Source: an uncultured Bacteroides sp. (lineage in GTDB: Bacteria; Bacteroidota; Bacteroidia; Bacteroidales; Bacteroidaceae). Taken from it: 26,720 nt of DNA. The stretch lies in contig CAAFUN010000041.1 of the NCBI GenBank assembly GCA_900766195.1, positions 1-26,720 on the forward strand, in the 5' to 3' direction. A model generated the notes under the pieces. That model was not told where the DNA came from. It saw only the letters and a list, made by a program, of their open reading frames with translations, and did not search any database. The position numbers and the translations under genes are program-made. Position 1 is the first letter of the stretch. Every line of letters starts with the position of its first letter. This document shows, piece after piece, positions 1-8,851 of the stretch.

Positions 1-108
1 TATTACGACTGCAAAAATAGAATTTCAAATCCGTTTCATTTCAAAACACCACTTAAACGACTATATTTCAATTATTTCAAAGAACTATTTACCCATTTTT
101 ACGGGACA
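1..108 (-). mobile_element. Partial IS end (continues left of window)
   Basis: Read inward on the minus strand, this stretch starts TGTCCCGTAAAAATGGG. That nearly matches the inward-reading sequence at the right edge (26609 onward, TGTCCCGTTAAAATCGGGA). The shared block extends outward as AATCATTA on both sides. Such matched inward-facing ends are what the terminal inverted repeats of one IS family look like. A Bacteroides-type -7 box (TATTTTTG on the minus strand, 12-19) with a TTTG about 22 bp upstream (42-45) could drive a transposase whose start would lie outside the window. No transposase codons are visible here, so the family is unknown and the IS assignment is inference. Confidence 0.5.
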
Positions 109-242
109 GTAATGATTTGCGGTTTGTTCATAATAACATCTCTGTTTCAGTCAAAGGTAACTTAAATAGAGCTTATTACCAAATCAAACGTATTCATAAC
201 CGCATGATTATCTGGTATGAGGCTCTTGTATTACAAAAATAG
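57..242 (+). other. Orphan open frame without a start codon (possible gene remnant)
   Basis: The plus strand is open from 57 to a TAG at 240-242. From 111 the translation has a protein-like composition (begins NDLRFVHNNISVSVKG and ends IIWYEALVLQK). There is no upstream ATG in frame and the frame crosses the putative IS end at 108. It could be the 3' end of a gene interrupted by the IS, or chance. I do not recognise the family. It ends 44 bp before the convergent amylase stop codon. Confidence 0.2.
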
Positions 243-286
243 CGTAATTTATAAAATTCTTTGGTTCTTTCTAAATTTATTATATC

Positions 287-2620
287 TCAAAAATTCCCAT
301 TAATAAACAACTTGAAACTATAAGCAGGTACTACAATACTTTGTGTAGTAGAACTTACGGATAGTGTTTCACCGGTGATATAGTTGTACCAGGTTCCTGT
401 AGATGGGAATGTGATGGTATATGTTCCTTCCTTGTCTGTGAAGTTACCTGCAACAACTAGTGCCTTGCCAGCATGTTGCAAAGTGAGGTAACGTCCGTTG
501 TTCCAGTAATTGGTGCCTACTTGCCATTCAAATTTAGCAGAAACATCGAATAAATCCTCGTTGTTGTTGCGGAGCTTCATCAAATTGGCGTATATGTCAT
601 GCAATGCTTTTCGGTCTGCATTGTCATAATAGTTCCATCCAACGGGTTTCTTGCTAGTACGGCCACTATTGTCAGTTGTTCCTGTGGCGGCGTTATAATT
701 GATGGAGTAGTCATATCCCAATTCTCCAAATTGCCAGATCATCTTAGGTCCGGGTACAGTCAGGAAAAAAGCTGTATTAACTTCCAGTTGTTTCATGCGG
801 TCGGCGAGACTGGCTTTGAAAGTATAATTTCCCCAAGTCTTTTGCTTGTAGCCTACGCGTTCTTCATCGTGGCTTTCCATGAAACTTACCAATGAACCGG
901 CTGGCATGGAAGTGCCGAAGTATAATCCGGAAAAATCACTGTCATCTACATAACCCATTGCCGACTGACAATAAGCATTGTTCATATTGCGCCATAGGTG
1001 CATGCCATCATTAGCAAGTTCTGCTTCTTCCTTTGTTTCGCAGAAATGTTCCAGAATAACCATTGCATTTGGATTTGCTGCTTTTATGGCACCATTATAG
1101 TCTTTTAATATGGCTATGCGGCTGGCATCGTAATTGGATGCAGTAGATTCTGTGCTTGGATTTTGAGTGAAACCTTTAGTCAGGTCAAAACGGAATCCGT
1201 CTATTTTATATTCATCGAGCAGGAACTTCAAATTGCGTTTCACGAAAGTACGTACAAGTGAAGATTCATGATTGAAATCACAGAAAACGCTGTAAGGATG
1301 GGGGGCGTTTACGTTGAACCAAGGATTATTAGCAGCAGGTTTATTATTGGTGTTGTCCCAATACAGTTTGGCAAAAGGCTGGTTGCTGGTAGCCTGATTA
1401 TAAACTACATCAAAGATAACGGCAATACCCTGAGCGTGGCATTCATCAATAAACTCTTTGTACATTTTGTCTGTACCATATGCTTTGTCCAGTGCAAAGT
1501 AGAAGCAGGGGTTGTATCCCCAACTGTCATTGCCGTCAAATTCCTGTACCGGCATCAATTCTATGGCATTAATACCGAGAGATTTAAGATAACTGAGCTT
1601 TGCTTTGGCAGCGCTGATATTACCGTCAGAAGTAAAGTCACGCAGAAGTATTTCATAGATTACCAGATTGTCTTTATCTGCTATTTTGAAAGAAGTGTTT
1701 TTCCAACTATAGCTGTCTTCCTGTATTTTAAAGGTAGAGACGATGCCCACTCCACCTGTGGGATAAGTCTTGTTATCGGTGTATGTGGATGCAGGAATGC
1801 TTGGGTCGTTGTCCGGATCGAGTATTTTGCGGGTATAGGCGTCGGCCAGCCGGATGGCACCATCAGCCGTTGTACCCACGTAATATTGAAAAGCATATTC
1901 CTTTGTTGGATCAAGTCCGCTGAGGGTGATCCACCAGCATCCCGCAGCATCATCACGATACATCTGGGATGTTTCGTCGTTGGCTAATTTCCATTTGTTG
2001 AAGTCGCCAACTATGTGAGCATAATCTTTATGATTACCGCTTTTGTCTTTGTCATAAAGAACGAGAGTTACGGTAGAATTATCTATGATATTTATACCTT
2101 CTTTTACATTGGTAGGCAGTGTCTTGTTTTTAATGGCGGCAGGTACGAAGGCCTTATATTTGTTGTCCGTTACCGTAATAGACAAATCCTCTGTTTGCTT
2201 TGTTCCGTCGGAACTACGGATAACTATGCCCAACTTTTGTATGGACGTTTCACCTGAACCATACCATTGGCGGATAGAAGGAGACAGAGTGATGTTCCAT
2301 ATATTATCTTTTAGTTTGGTCATTTTACATTTGGCGATGTTGGTGTTCCAATCTGCCGGTACATATTTCCATGTTCCATCAGCTATAATGCCAGTGTGTA
2401 TATAAACATCGCCCGCATAATTATATAACGCGGAAGAACTGGCAGCTTTGAATGTGATGGTGAGCTCTGCATCTGCATTTGGTGCTTCGGAAGAATAATT
2501 TAATCCGTCTTTTATTTCGACAGGAGGAGTTACTATCGGACCGTCTTCATTCTTGCTACAAGATATGAATGTAGAAGAAAAAAGCAATAACAAGATTAAA
2601 GCAGCAGTTATTTTTTTCAT
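287..2620 (-). CDS. GH13 alpha-amylase-family surface lipoprotein
   Basis: This is a predicted secreted glycoside hydrolase acting on alpha-1,4-glucans such as starch or glycogen. I chose the ATG at 2618-2620 because it begins a classic lipoprotein signal (MKKITAALILLLLFSS... with lipobox Cys21); the frame stays open to an ATG at 2659, which only adds a polar extension. Residues about 45-155 look like an N-terminal beta-sandwich. Residues about 175-270 resemble a CBM48/E-set module (HIVGDFNKWK). The GH13 barrel runs from about 317 (NLVIYEILLRDF). The catalytic residues are present: Asp479 nucleophile in GFRFDLTKG, Glu524 in VILEHF, and His584-Asp585 in SHDEER. Region I reads DVVYNQ, so the usual His is Gln409. 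The gene is divergent from the susC-like gene and likely co-regulated with it. Endo-amylase versus pullulanase-like specificity cannot be settled from sequence. Confidence 0.93.
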   Translation of the reverse strand: MKKITAALILLLLFSSTFISCSKNEDGPIVTPPVEIKDGLNYSSEAPNADAELTITFKAASSSALYNYAGDVYIHTGIIADGTWKYVPADWNTNIAKCKMTKLKDNIWNITLSPSIRQWYGSGETSIQKLGIVIRSSDGTKQTEDLSITVTDNKYKAFVPAAIKNKTLPTNVKEGINIIDNSTVTLVLYDKDKSGNHKDYAHIVGDFNKWKLANDETSQMYRDDAAGCWWITLSGLDPTKEYAFQYYVGTTADGAIRLADAYTRKILDPDNDPSIPASTYTDNKTYPTGGVGIVSTFKIQEDSYSWKNTSFKIADKDNLVIYEILLRDFTSDGNISAAKAKLSYLKSLGINAIELMPVQEFDGNDSWGYNPCFYFALDKAYGTDKMYKEFIDECHAQGIAVIFDVVYNQATSNQPFAKLYWDNTNNKPAANNPWFNVNAPHPYSVFCDFNHESSLVRTFVKRNLKFLLDEYKIDGFRFDLTKGFTQNPSTESTASNYDASRIAILKDYNGAIKAANPNAMVILEHFCETKEEAELANDGMHLWRNMNNAYCQSAMGYVDDSDFSGLYFGTSMPAGSLVSFMESHDEERVGYKQKTWGNYTFKASLADRMKQLEVNTAFFLTVPGPKMIWQFGELGYDYSINYNAATGTTDNSGRTSKKPVGWNYYDNADRKALHDIYANLMKLRNNNEDLFDVSAKFEWQVGTNYWNNGRYLTLQHAGKALVVAGNFTDKEGTYTITFPSTGTWYNYITGETLSVSSTTQSIVVPAYSFKLFINGNF

Positions 2621-2642
2621 GGCATAAGAATTAAATAAATTG

Positions 2643-2659
2643 ATGAGGCTGTTCCTCAT
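2643..2659 (-). promoter_or_regulatory. Small hairpin in the amylase 5' leader
   Basis: ATGAGG (2643-2648) and CCTCAT (2654-2659) form a perfect 6-bp stem with a 5-nt loop, extendable by weak pairs. It lies between the proposed promoter and the start codon at 2620, in the untranslated leader. The role is unknown. Confidence 0.35.
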
Positions 2660-2677
2660 TATTATAAGTTATGTGGA

Positions 2678-2685
2678 CAAAAGTA
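2678..2685 (-). promoter_or_regulatory. Candidate -7 box for the amylase gene
   Basis: On the minus strand this reads TACTTTTG, a match to the Bacteroides TAnnTTTG -7 element. It would start transcription near 2671, about 50 nt upstream of the chosen start codon. No convincing -33 TTTG is visible at the usual spacing. Confidence 0.5.
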
Positions 2686-2739
2686 GAAAAACCAATATAT
2701 AATATACTACTATGTTTATCAGACGTTTATATAAACCTT

Positions 2740-2767
2740 TGCAATCGTTTGCATTGCGGTAAATGCA
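2740..2767. promoter_or_regulatory. Candidate LacI-family operator in the divergent amylase/susC region
   Basis: TGCAATCGTTTGCA (2740-2753) is a CG-centred dyad with a single mismatched pair, close to the TGCAAACGTTTGCA form used by many LacI-family regulators. It overlaps a second perfect dyad, TGCATT (2750-2755) with AATGCA (2762-2767). A separate 12-bp perfect palindrome, GTTTATATAAAC, lies at 2725-2736. The sites sit between the two divergent -7 boxes. No regulator gene is in the window, so the binding protein is inferred only. Confidence 0.45.
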
Positions 2768-2808
2768 TATTTTGTCAGTTAGGCGCACCGCTCTAACTTG
2801 ATAAACTC

Positions 2809-2816
2809 TATTTTTG
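2809..2816 (+). promoter_or_regulatory. Candidate -7 box for the susC-like operon
   Basis: TATTTTTG matches the Bacteroides TAnnTTTG -7 element and would give a leader of about 100 nt before the ATG at 2921. There is no clear TTTG at the expected -33 position, which would suit a promoter needing an activator. Confidence 0.5.
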
Positions 2817-2920
2817 CCCATGTCATGTCATGTATGCTTTGCGGGCATTTGGACAGACTGTTTTTGAGAAAATCAAAATTATAAATCAACTCATATTGTT
2901 AACTTTAATATTAAAAATGC

Positions 2921-5917
2921 ATGAAGCAAGTTAATTTTAGAATCTATCAAAAGATTCTTTCCCTGTTGTTAGGGTTGTTCTTGTCAATGGGCGTTTATGC
3001 ACAGCAAATTACCGTGAAGGGTCATGTTAAAGATGCTTCTGGTGAACCTGTTATTGGCGCTAATATCGTAGAGAAATCAAATTCTACGAATGGAACTATT
3101 ACCGATCTTAACGGTAACTTCACACTGAAGACTGCGAATAATGCCGTACTTACAGTTTCATTTATCGGATATGCGACACAGGAGGTAAAAGCTACCCCTT
3201 CGTTAGTTGTGATTTTAAAAGATGATGCCGTTCAACTTCAAGAAGCAGTAGTTATCGGTTATGGTACGGTAAAGAAAAATGACTTAACGGGCTCGGTCAT
3301 GGCTATAGATGCTGATAAAATGGTGAAAGGAATGGCTACATCAGCTTCTGACATGTTGGTAGGTAAGGCTGCTGGCGTAAGTGTTGTTACAGATGGAGGT
3401 GCTCCTGGGTCAAGTGCTACAATCCGTATTCGTGGTGGTTCTTCCATGTCGGCCTCCAATGATCCGTTGATTGTAATTGATGGTGTACCTGTGGATAACA
3501 GTGGAATTAATGGTATGTCAAACCCGTTAGCGACTGTTCATCCAAATGATATTGAAACCTTTACTATATTGAAGGATGCTTCAGCAACGGCTATTTATGG
3601 TTCACGTGCCTCTAATGGTGTTATTATCATTACTACTAAAAAAGGTAAATCAGGACGTGTACAAGTAAACTATGCTGGTTCGTTTTCTATCAGTACCAAG
3701 TCTAATAGCGTTGATGTGATGAGTGCTGATAACTTTCGTTCTTTTGTAGAAGAAAAATATGGGACTGGAAGTATACAGTATGCTGCTTTGGGTAATGCTT
3801 CTACCGATTGGCAAAAGGAAATTTTTCATACGGCTTTTAGTACAGACCATAATGTGAATGTGTCTGGTGCAATACCTCATATGCCTTATCGTGTTTCTGT
3901 AGGTTATACAAATGAAAACGGTATCTTGAAAACCTCCAATCTTGATCGTTGGACAGGAGCCATCAGCCTGAATCCTAATTTTTTTGATAAAAGATTGGAT
4001 ATTCAATTGAATGTGAAAGGTATTTATAATACCAATCGCTTTGCTGATAGAGGTGCTATTGGTATGGCTACTCAATATGATCCTACGCAACCTGTTTATA
4101 TGTCTGGTTCCGATTATGGAAACGGGTATTATATTGCTTTAGGATCTGATGGAAAACCTAATGGGATTGCATTGGCCAATCCTGTAGCAATGCTGGAGGA
4201 GAGACATGATGAATCTACTGTATATCGGAGTATAGGCAATGCTCAGATAGGCTATAAATTTCAATATATTCCGGGTTTGCGCGCAAACTTGAATTTGGGA
4301 TATGATGTATCCAAAAGTGATGGCGATGTAGTTATTACTGATAATTCTCCAATGACTTGGAATACTGGTAATTATAAAGCTGGTTGGGGTGAGAATAGTA
4401 ATTATTATCAATTGAAACGTAATACGTTACTGGATTTTTATCTAAATTATGTAAAAAATTTTGGTATTCATAATATTGATGTTATGGCGGGTTACTCATG
4501 GCAGCATTTCTATAATAAAACGGAAAATACATATCCTTATTCTGCAGCTATGGCAAAACAAACAGGGAAGGAATTTTATCAGGATGGAAACGATTACGCT
4601 TCCGAAAATTATTTAGTTTCTTTTTTCGGACGTTTGAATTATAATTTACTAAATCGCTATTTATTGACATTCACTTTACGTGATGACGGGTCTTCCCGTT
4701 TTTCAAAGAAGAATCGTTGGGGACTGTTTCCTTCAGTGGCTTTAGCTTGGAAATTGAAAGAAGAAGCCTTCTTAAAGGATGTTGATGTATTGTCAGACTT
4801 AAAACTTCGTTTGGGTTATGGTATTACAGGTCAACAGAATTTGGGTAATGGTGACTACCCCTATATGGCGAGATATTCTTACAGTCTCGCTGGTGCAAAC
4901 TATTATTTTGGTGATACAAAGTATCAGTTGGTGGCTCCGCAGGCTTACGATGAAAATCTGAAGTGGGAGGAGACAGCTACTTATAATATTGGTGTGGACT
5001 ATGGCTTTTTGAATGGACGTATTACAGGTGCTTTAGACTTCTATTATAGGAAAACGAAAGATTTACTAAATACGGTTTCTATTCCTGCAGGTACAAATTT
5101 CAGCAATCAATTGTTGACCAATGTAGGTGAATTAGAGAATAAGGGTATTGAATTTTCTGTAAATGCTAATGTCATTAGAACAAAAGATTGGAATTGGAAC
5201 ATAGGTTATAACATTTCTTATAATAAGAATGAAATTACCAAAATGACAATTAATGATGACCCTAAGTACGTCGGAGTAAAGCATACAGGTATTGATGGAG
5301 GAACAGGGTTTACTGCAATGATTCACGCGGTAAATCATCCATTTAATTCATTTTATGTATACGAACAGATCTATGGAACAGATGGGCGCCCTGTTGAAGG
5401 TGCTTATGTAGACCAGAACAAGGATGGAAAAATTGATGACTCTGACTTAATTTGTTATAAAAAAGCAGCGCCTGATGTGTTCATGGGCTTAAATTCTCAA
5501 TTGAGTTATAAAAAATGGGATTTATCGTTTGCAATGAGAGCTAGTATTGGCAATTATGCATACAATAATGTGCAATCCAACCGTGAATCTTGGGGTGGTT
5601 CACAAATGTATGACCAATCTGGTTTCTTGAAAAATAGAATTAGTAGTGCCCGGTATACAAACTTTTCTGATGCTCGACGTTTATCTAACTATTATGTGCA
5701 GAATGCATCTTTCGTGCGGATGGATAATATCTCTTTGGGATATACGTTTAATAAGATATTTAATGATAAGCAGAGTGCCCGCGTTTACATAACAGTTCAA
5801 AACCCATTTGTCATTACTAAGTATGACGGTTTGGATCCAGAATTTAACGGCGGTGTTGATAATAATATTTATCCTCGTCCACGCGTATATATGATTGGAT
5901 TAAATCTTAATTTTTAA
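2921..5917 (+). CDS. SusC/RagA-family TonB-dependent outer-membrane transporter
   Basis: This outer-membrane channel is predicted to import oligosaccharides with its SusD-like partner, powered by TonB-ExbBD. A signal peptide (residues 1-27, cut after VYA) is followed by a CarboxypepD_reg-like beta domain (about 30-107, QITVKGHVKDASGEPVIGAN). A TonB-box-like segment follows (LQEAVVIGYGTVKKNDLTGSV), then the plug (SNDPLIVIDGVPVD; FTILKDASATAIYGSRASNG). A long beta-barrel fills the rest and ends in the outer-membrane signature RVYMIGLNLNF. The length of 998 residues is normal for the family. The susD-like ATG lies 12 nt after the stop, so the two genes are co-transcribed. The alpha-glucan substrate is inferred from the neighbouring GH13 and SusE-like genes. 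Confidence 0.96.
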   Translation: MKQVNFRIYQKILSLLLGLFLSMGVYAQQITVKGHVKDASGEPVIGANIVEKSNSTNGTITDLNGNFTLKTANNAVLTVSFIGYATQEVKATPSLVVILKDDAVQLQEAVVIGYGTVKKNDLTGSVMAIDADKMVKGMATSASDMLVGKAAGVSVVTDGGAPGSSATIRIRGGSSMSASNDPLIVIDGVPVDNSGINGMSNPLATVHPNDIETFTILKDASATAIYGSRASNGVIIITTKKGKSGRVQVNYAGSFSISTKSNSVDVMSADNFRSFVEEKYGTGSIQYAALGNASTDWQKEIFHTAFSTDHNVNVSGAIPHMPYRVSVGYTNENGILKTSNLDRWTGAISLNPNFFDKRLDIQLNVKGIYNTNRFADRGAIGMATQYDPTQPVYMSGSDYGNGYYIALGSDGKPNGIALANPVAMLEERHDESTVYRSIGNAQIGYKFQYIPGLRANLNLGYDVSKSDGDVVITDNSPMTWNTGNYKAGWGENSNYYQLKRNTLLDFYLNYVKNFGIHNIDVMAGYSWQHFYNKTENTYPYSAAMAKQTGKEFYQDGNDYASENYLVSFFGRLNYNLLNRYLLTFTLRDDGSSRFSKKNRWGLFPSVALAWKLKEEAFLKDVDVLSDLKLRLGYGITGQQNLGNGDYPYMARYSYSLAGANYYFGDTKYQLVAPQAYDENLKWEETATYNIGVDYGFLNGRITGALDFYYRKTKDLLNTVSIPAGTNFSNQLLTNVGELENKGIEFSVNANVIRTKDWNWNIGYNISYNKNEITKMTINDDPKYVGVKHTGIDGGTGFTAMIHAVNHPFNSFYVYEQIYGTDGRPVEGAYVDQNKDGKIDDSDLICYKKAAPDVFMGLNSQLSYKKWDLSFAMRASIGNYAYNNVQSNRESWGGSQMYDQSGFLKNRISSARYTNFSDARRLSNYYVQNASFVRMDNISLGYTFNKIFNDKQSARVYITVQNPFVITKYDGLDPEFNGGVDNNIYPRPRVYMIGLNLNF

Positions 5918-5929
5918 TTATTCAACTGT

Positions 5930-7549
5930 ATGAAAACAATAAAAAATAAATATTATATCTCTGCATTGTTGTTTAGCATGGTGCTGGGAACTTCTTCTTG
6001 TGTAAATGATTTGAATACGGTCCCTTTAGACAAAGAGGAATTGGTTTCGGATGTTGTTTTTGGGAAAGAGCTATCTGTTTATGAAGAAAGTCTAGCAAAA
6101 ATTTATGCGGGACTTGCTATTGGTGGCAACGCTGGTGGTGATAGTCAGCAGGATGTTGTTGGTATTGATGGTGGTAGCCAAGCTTCTTTTCTCCGTGTAT
6201 TATGGAATATGCAGGAATTAGCTTCTGATATTGCTCATTGTGCTTGGACTGATCCTGGTATACCAGAGTTTAATCAATTGAGTTGGGGAGCTTCGAGTCC
6301 TTGGATTAAAGGTTCTTATTATCGTTTGTTTTATCAGATAAATGTAGCTAATGCTTTTTTACGTGAGACGACGGATGATAAACTTAATGCCCGTGGTTGT
6401 GACGAAAGTGTTAAAGCTAAAATCAAGACTTTCCGTGCGGAAGCTCGTTTTTTAAGAGCCATGTGTTATGAGTATGCACTAGATTTGTATCGGAACGTTC
6501 CTTTTGTAACAGAAGATAGCCCTATTGGTAGTACTGCACCAAAACAAATTATGGCGGCTGACTTGTTTAATTATGTTGAGAAGGAGTTGATTGAGTGTGC
6601 AGATGATATGGAAAATCCTGTAGTTGGTTTTAGTAAAGACTATGGACATGCTACAAAAGCGGCAGCTTGGGCTATATTGGCACGTCTTTATTTAAATGCT
6701 GAGGTCTATATCAAGCAGGCTAAATATACGGAATGTATTACGTATTGTAATAAAATAATTGGAGCTGGATTTCAATTGGAACCGATATATGGTGATATGT
6801 TTAAGGCAGATAATGATCACTCCAAAGAAATGATTCTCCCTGTGCGATATGAAGGAGAAGATACGATGACATGGGGAGGTATGACAGCATTCCTGAACTG
6901 GGGCGCTAATGCATTAAAAGCTGTAACCAATGCGAAAGATGCTTGGCAAGGAGTCCGTGCAAAGTCTTCATTATTGCTCATTTTTGAGAAAGAAGGTAAT
7001 TCTGATTTGGATTCACGTAAATCAATGCTACATACAGAGCTGACTGAGAATATAGAAATTACAGATCAAACGGCATTTTTAAACAACGGTATTCCTGTAG
7101 CTAAATATTATAATGTCTACAAGGATGGTTCATTACCTCCAAACAAGGAAGCTTATGTTGATTTCCCTTTAGTACGTTTAGGTGAAATATATTTGAATTA
7201 TGCTGAGGCTGTTTTGAGGGGAGGAACTGGTGGTGATAAAGCTACAGCTCTAACATACATTAATGATTTACGTAAACGTGCTTATAAAGATGATGTGAAA
7301 GCTACAATAAGTTCAAATGATTTGACTCTGAATTTTATATTGGATGAACGTGCCCGCGAATTGTTCTTTGAAGCACAACGTCGCACCGATTTGATTCGTT
7401 TTGGAAAATATACTTCCAATGATTATGTATGGCCGTGGAAAGGTGGATCTGCTGCAGGCAAGGGAGTAGATGATAAATATAAACTATTTCCTATTCCATC
7501 GGATGATCTTGGAACCAACAAGAATCTAGTACAGAATCCGGGTTATTAA
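5930..7549 (+). CDS. SusD/RagB-family glycan-binding surface lipoprotein
   Basis: This lipoprotein would cap the SusC-like channel and capture the glycan. The signal peptide ends in a lipobox with Cys24 (GTSSC). The N-terminal part contains the usual SusD features, including the helix-rich ARFLRAMCYEYALDLYRNVPFVTED segment. The C-terminal part has the diagnostic run EIYLNYAEAVLRGG, then YINDLRKRAY, LDERARELFFEAQRRTDLIRFGKY, and ends LFPIPSDDL...NPGY. The length of 539 residues is typical. It follows the susC-like gene by 12 nt and precedes the SusE-like gene by 20 nt, giving one operon. Confidence 0.96.
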   Translation: MKTIKNKYYISALLFSMVLGTSSCVNDLNTVPLDKEELVSDVVFGKELSVYEESLAKIYAGLAIGGNAGGDSQQDVVGIDGGSQASFLRVLWNMQELASDIAHCAWTDPGIPEFNQLSWGASSPWIKGSYYRLFYQINVANAFLRETTDDKLNARGCDESVKAKIKTFRAEARFLRAMCYEYALDLYRNVPFVTEDSPIGSTAPKQIMAADLFNYVEKELIECADDMENPVVGFSKDYGHATKAAAWAILARLYLNAEVYIKQAKYTECITYCNKIIGAGFQLEPIYGDMFKADNDHSKEMILPVRYEGEDTMTWGGMTAFLNWGANALKAVTNAKDAWQGVRAKSSLLLIFEKEGNSDLDSRKSMLHTELTENIEITDQTAFLNNGIPVAKYYNVYKDGSLPPNKEAYVDFPLVRLGEIYLNYAEAVLRGGTGGDKATALTYINDLRKRAYKDDVKATISSNDLTLNFILDERARELFFEAQRRTDLIRFGKYTSNDYVWPWKGGSAAGKGVDDKYKLFPIPSDDLGTNKNLVQNPGY

Positions 7550-7569
7550 TTTTATAAAAGAACTAGTTT

Positions 7570-8721
7570 ATGAAAAAGATAAATATATTATTAGGACTTT
7601 TAAGCGTCTTTGTCTTGATGTCGTGTGAAAAAGATGATCAAGTTACAATGGCTGGTTTTGAGAACTTAACGGCTCCCGTACTGAAGAAAGTATTGCCTGA
7701 GAATCTGGTAATAACTGAAAATATGGACTTGAATAGCGAAGTTGGCTACGTTTTATGGGACAAGGCTGATTATGGGTATAATGCTGCTGCCTCGTATATA
7801 GTTCAGGCTGATATACATGGAGGTACATTTGAAAATCCGATAGAGTTAGTAACTTCCACTACAGATAGAGCAGTAATTACTGCTAAGATGCTGAATACGG
7901 CTGCAATGAATTTTGTTACTGAGTCAGCTCCGGTTACTCTTGATTTCCGTTTGAAAACCGTGGTTACATCGGAGACAAGTGTGAATGCTGCAATTCCAGT
8001 TTTATATTCTAATATACAAAGCATTACTTATACTCCTTATATTGCAGAATTACCTGTCAAAGACGTGCTTTATATTACAGGTAATTTGATTTCAGGCGTT
8101 CCTGAATGGAATAATGCGGCAGATGCCATAGGAAGTGGTTTGCAACTTTTCTTTGCCGATGATAGTAAAGTTGATAACAAAAAATATTCTTATACAGCTT
8201 TATTGAATGCAGGAAGTGGCTTCAAACTGCCGATAAAGGCTGGTGATTGGGGTACAGCCTACGCATGGTCAAGCGGTGATAGTAAGTTATCGGCTAATAA
8301 TGTTGGTGATAATATTCCTGGTCCTACGACAGCTAGTTATTATACAGTGTCTGTTGATTTGACGGATTTGACTATCTCCTATGTCCCTTATACAGATGGA
8401 GCTTCTGCTAAAAGATATGGAACAATAGGTCTGCTAGGTAGTGCTACTCCAACTAGCTGGGATTCCGATACTGATTTGATAGAGGTTACTCCTCACGTTT
8501 GGGTGCTGAAGGAAATCGTATTGACCGCAGGTGAAGTAAAATTTAGAGCTGATAATGCTTGGACAGATAGTTGGGGAGTTGGATCCGATCCTCAGTTGCC
8601 ATTTAGTAAAGGCGCATATAACGGTGGAAATATAGCTATTGAAAAACCTGGAACTTATTTTGTACAGTTCAATGATTTGACAGGTCACTATATAATTATA
8701 GAGAAAAGTAAATTGCTTTAA
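7570..8721 (+). CDS. SusE/SusF-like starch-binding outer-membrane lipoprotein
   Basis: This is a predicted surface lipoprotein that binds alpha-glucan but has no catalytic role. The lipobox Cys is residue 19 (FVLMSC). Residues about 30-150 look like the Ig-like SusE N-terminal domain. Two tandem beta-sandwich modules follow: about 165-275 (DVLYITGNLISGVPEWN...) and about 282-380 (YGTIGLLGSATPTSWDSDTDL...). Each has tryptophans spaced as in SusE/SusF CBMs, and the second ends in the characteristic PGTYFVQFNDLTGHYIIIEK. At 383 residues it matches SusE better than the longer SusF. It is the third gene of the operon and is followed by a strong terminator. Confidence 0.9.
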   Translation: MKKINILLGLLSVFVLMSCEKDDQVTMAGFENLTAPVLKKVLPENLVITENMDLNSEVGYVLWDKADYGYNAAASYIVQADIHGGTFENPIELVTSTTDRAVITAKMLNTAAMNFVTESAPVTLDFRLKTVVTSETSVNAAIPVLYSNIQSITYTPYIAELPVKDVLYITGNLISGVPEWNNAADAIGSGLQLFFADDSKVDNKKYSYTALLNAGSGFKLPIKAGDWGTAYAWSSGDSKLSANNVGDNIPGPTTASYYTVSVDLTDLTISYVPYTDGASAKRYGTIGLLGSATPTSWDSDTDLIEVTPHVWVLKEIVLTAGEVKFRADNAWTDSWGVGSDPQLPFSKGAYNGGNIAIEKPGTYFVQFNDLTGHYIIIEKSKLL

Positions 8722-8733
8722 TTTTTAAATTTT

Positions 8734-8790
8734 ATAAGGGGGAGAATATGCATTGTTTATATGTGTATTCTCCTCCTTATTTTATTTTCT
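8734..8790 (+). terminator. Intrinsic terminator after the SusE-like gene
   Basis: A 14-bp stem (8734-8747 with 8767-8780, one G-U pair) closes a loop of about 19 nt and is followed by TTTATTTT. It ends the susC-susD-susE operon before the decayed amylase, so that gene probably had its own promoter. Confidence 0.8.
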
Positions 8791-8851
8791 ATAAACAGGA
8801 GAGGTAAAAAAAGTTTTGTTTCTTCTTACTATTTCTTAAAAATAATAACCT

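Noticed and set aside
1268..1987. Long plus-strand open frame (239 codons) opposite the amylase
   Set aside because: It lies entirely inside the coding region of a clear GH13 gene, has no recognisable domain, and its composition is that of an antisense shadow.
2621..2659. Longer amylase start at 2659, adding 13 residues
   Set aside because: The extension is not signal-like and contains the leader hairpin. The internal ATG at 2620 starts a textbook lipoprotein signal and fits the -7 box at 2678-2685.
2921..8721. Assigning the names susC, susD and susE outright
   Set aside because: Family membership is clear, but orthology to the B. thetaiotaomicron sus genes is not, since susR, susA, susB, susF and susG are not arranged here.
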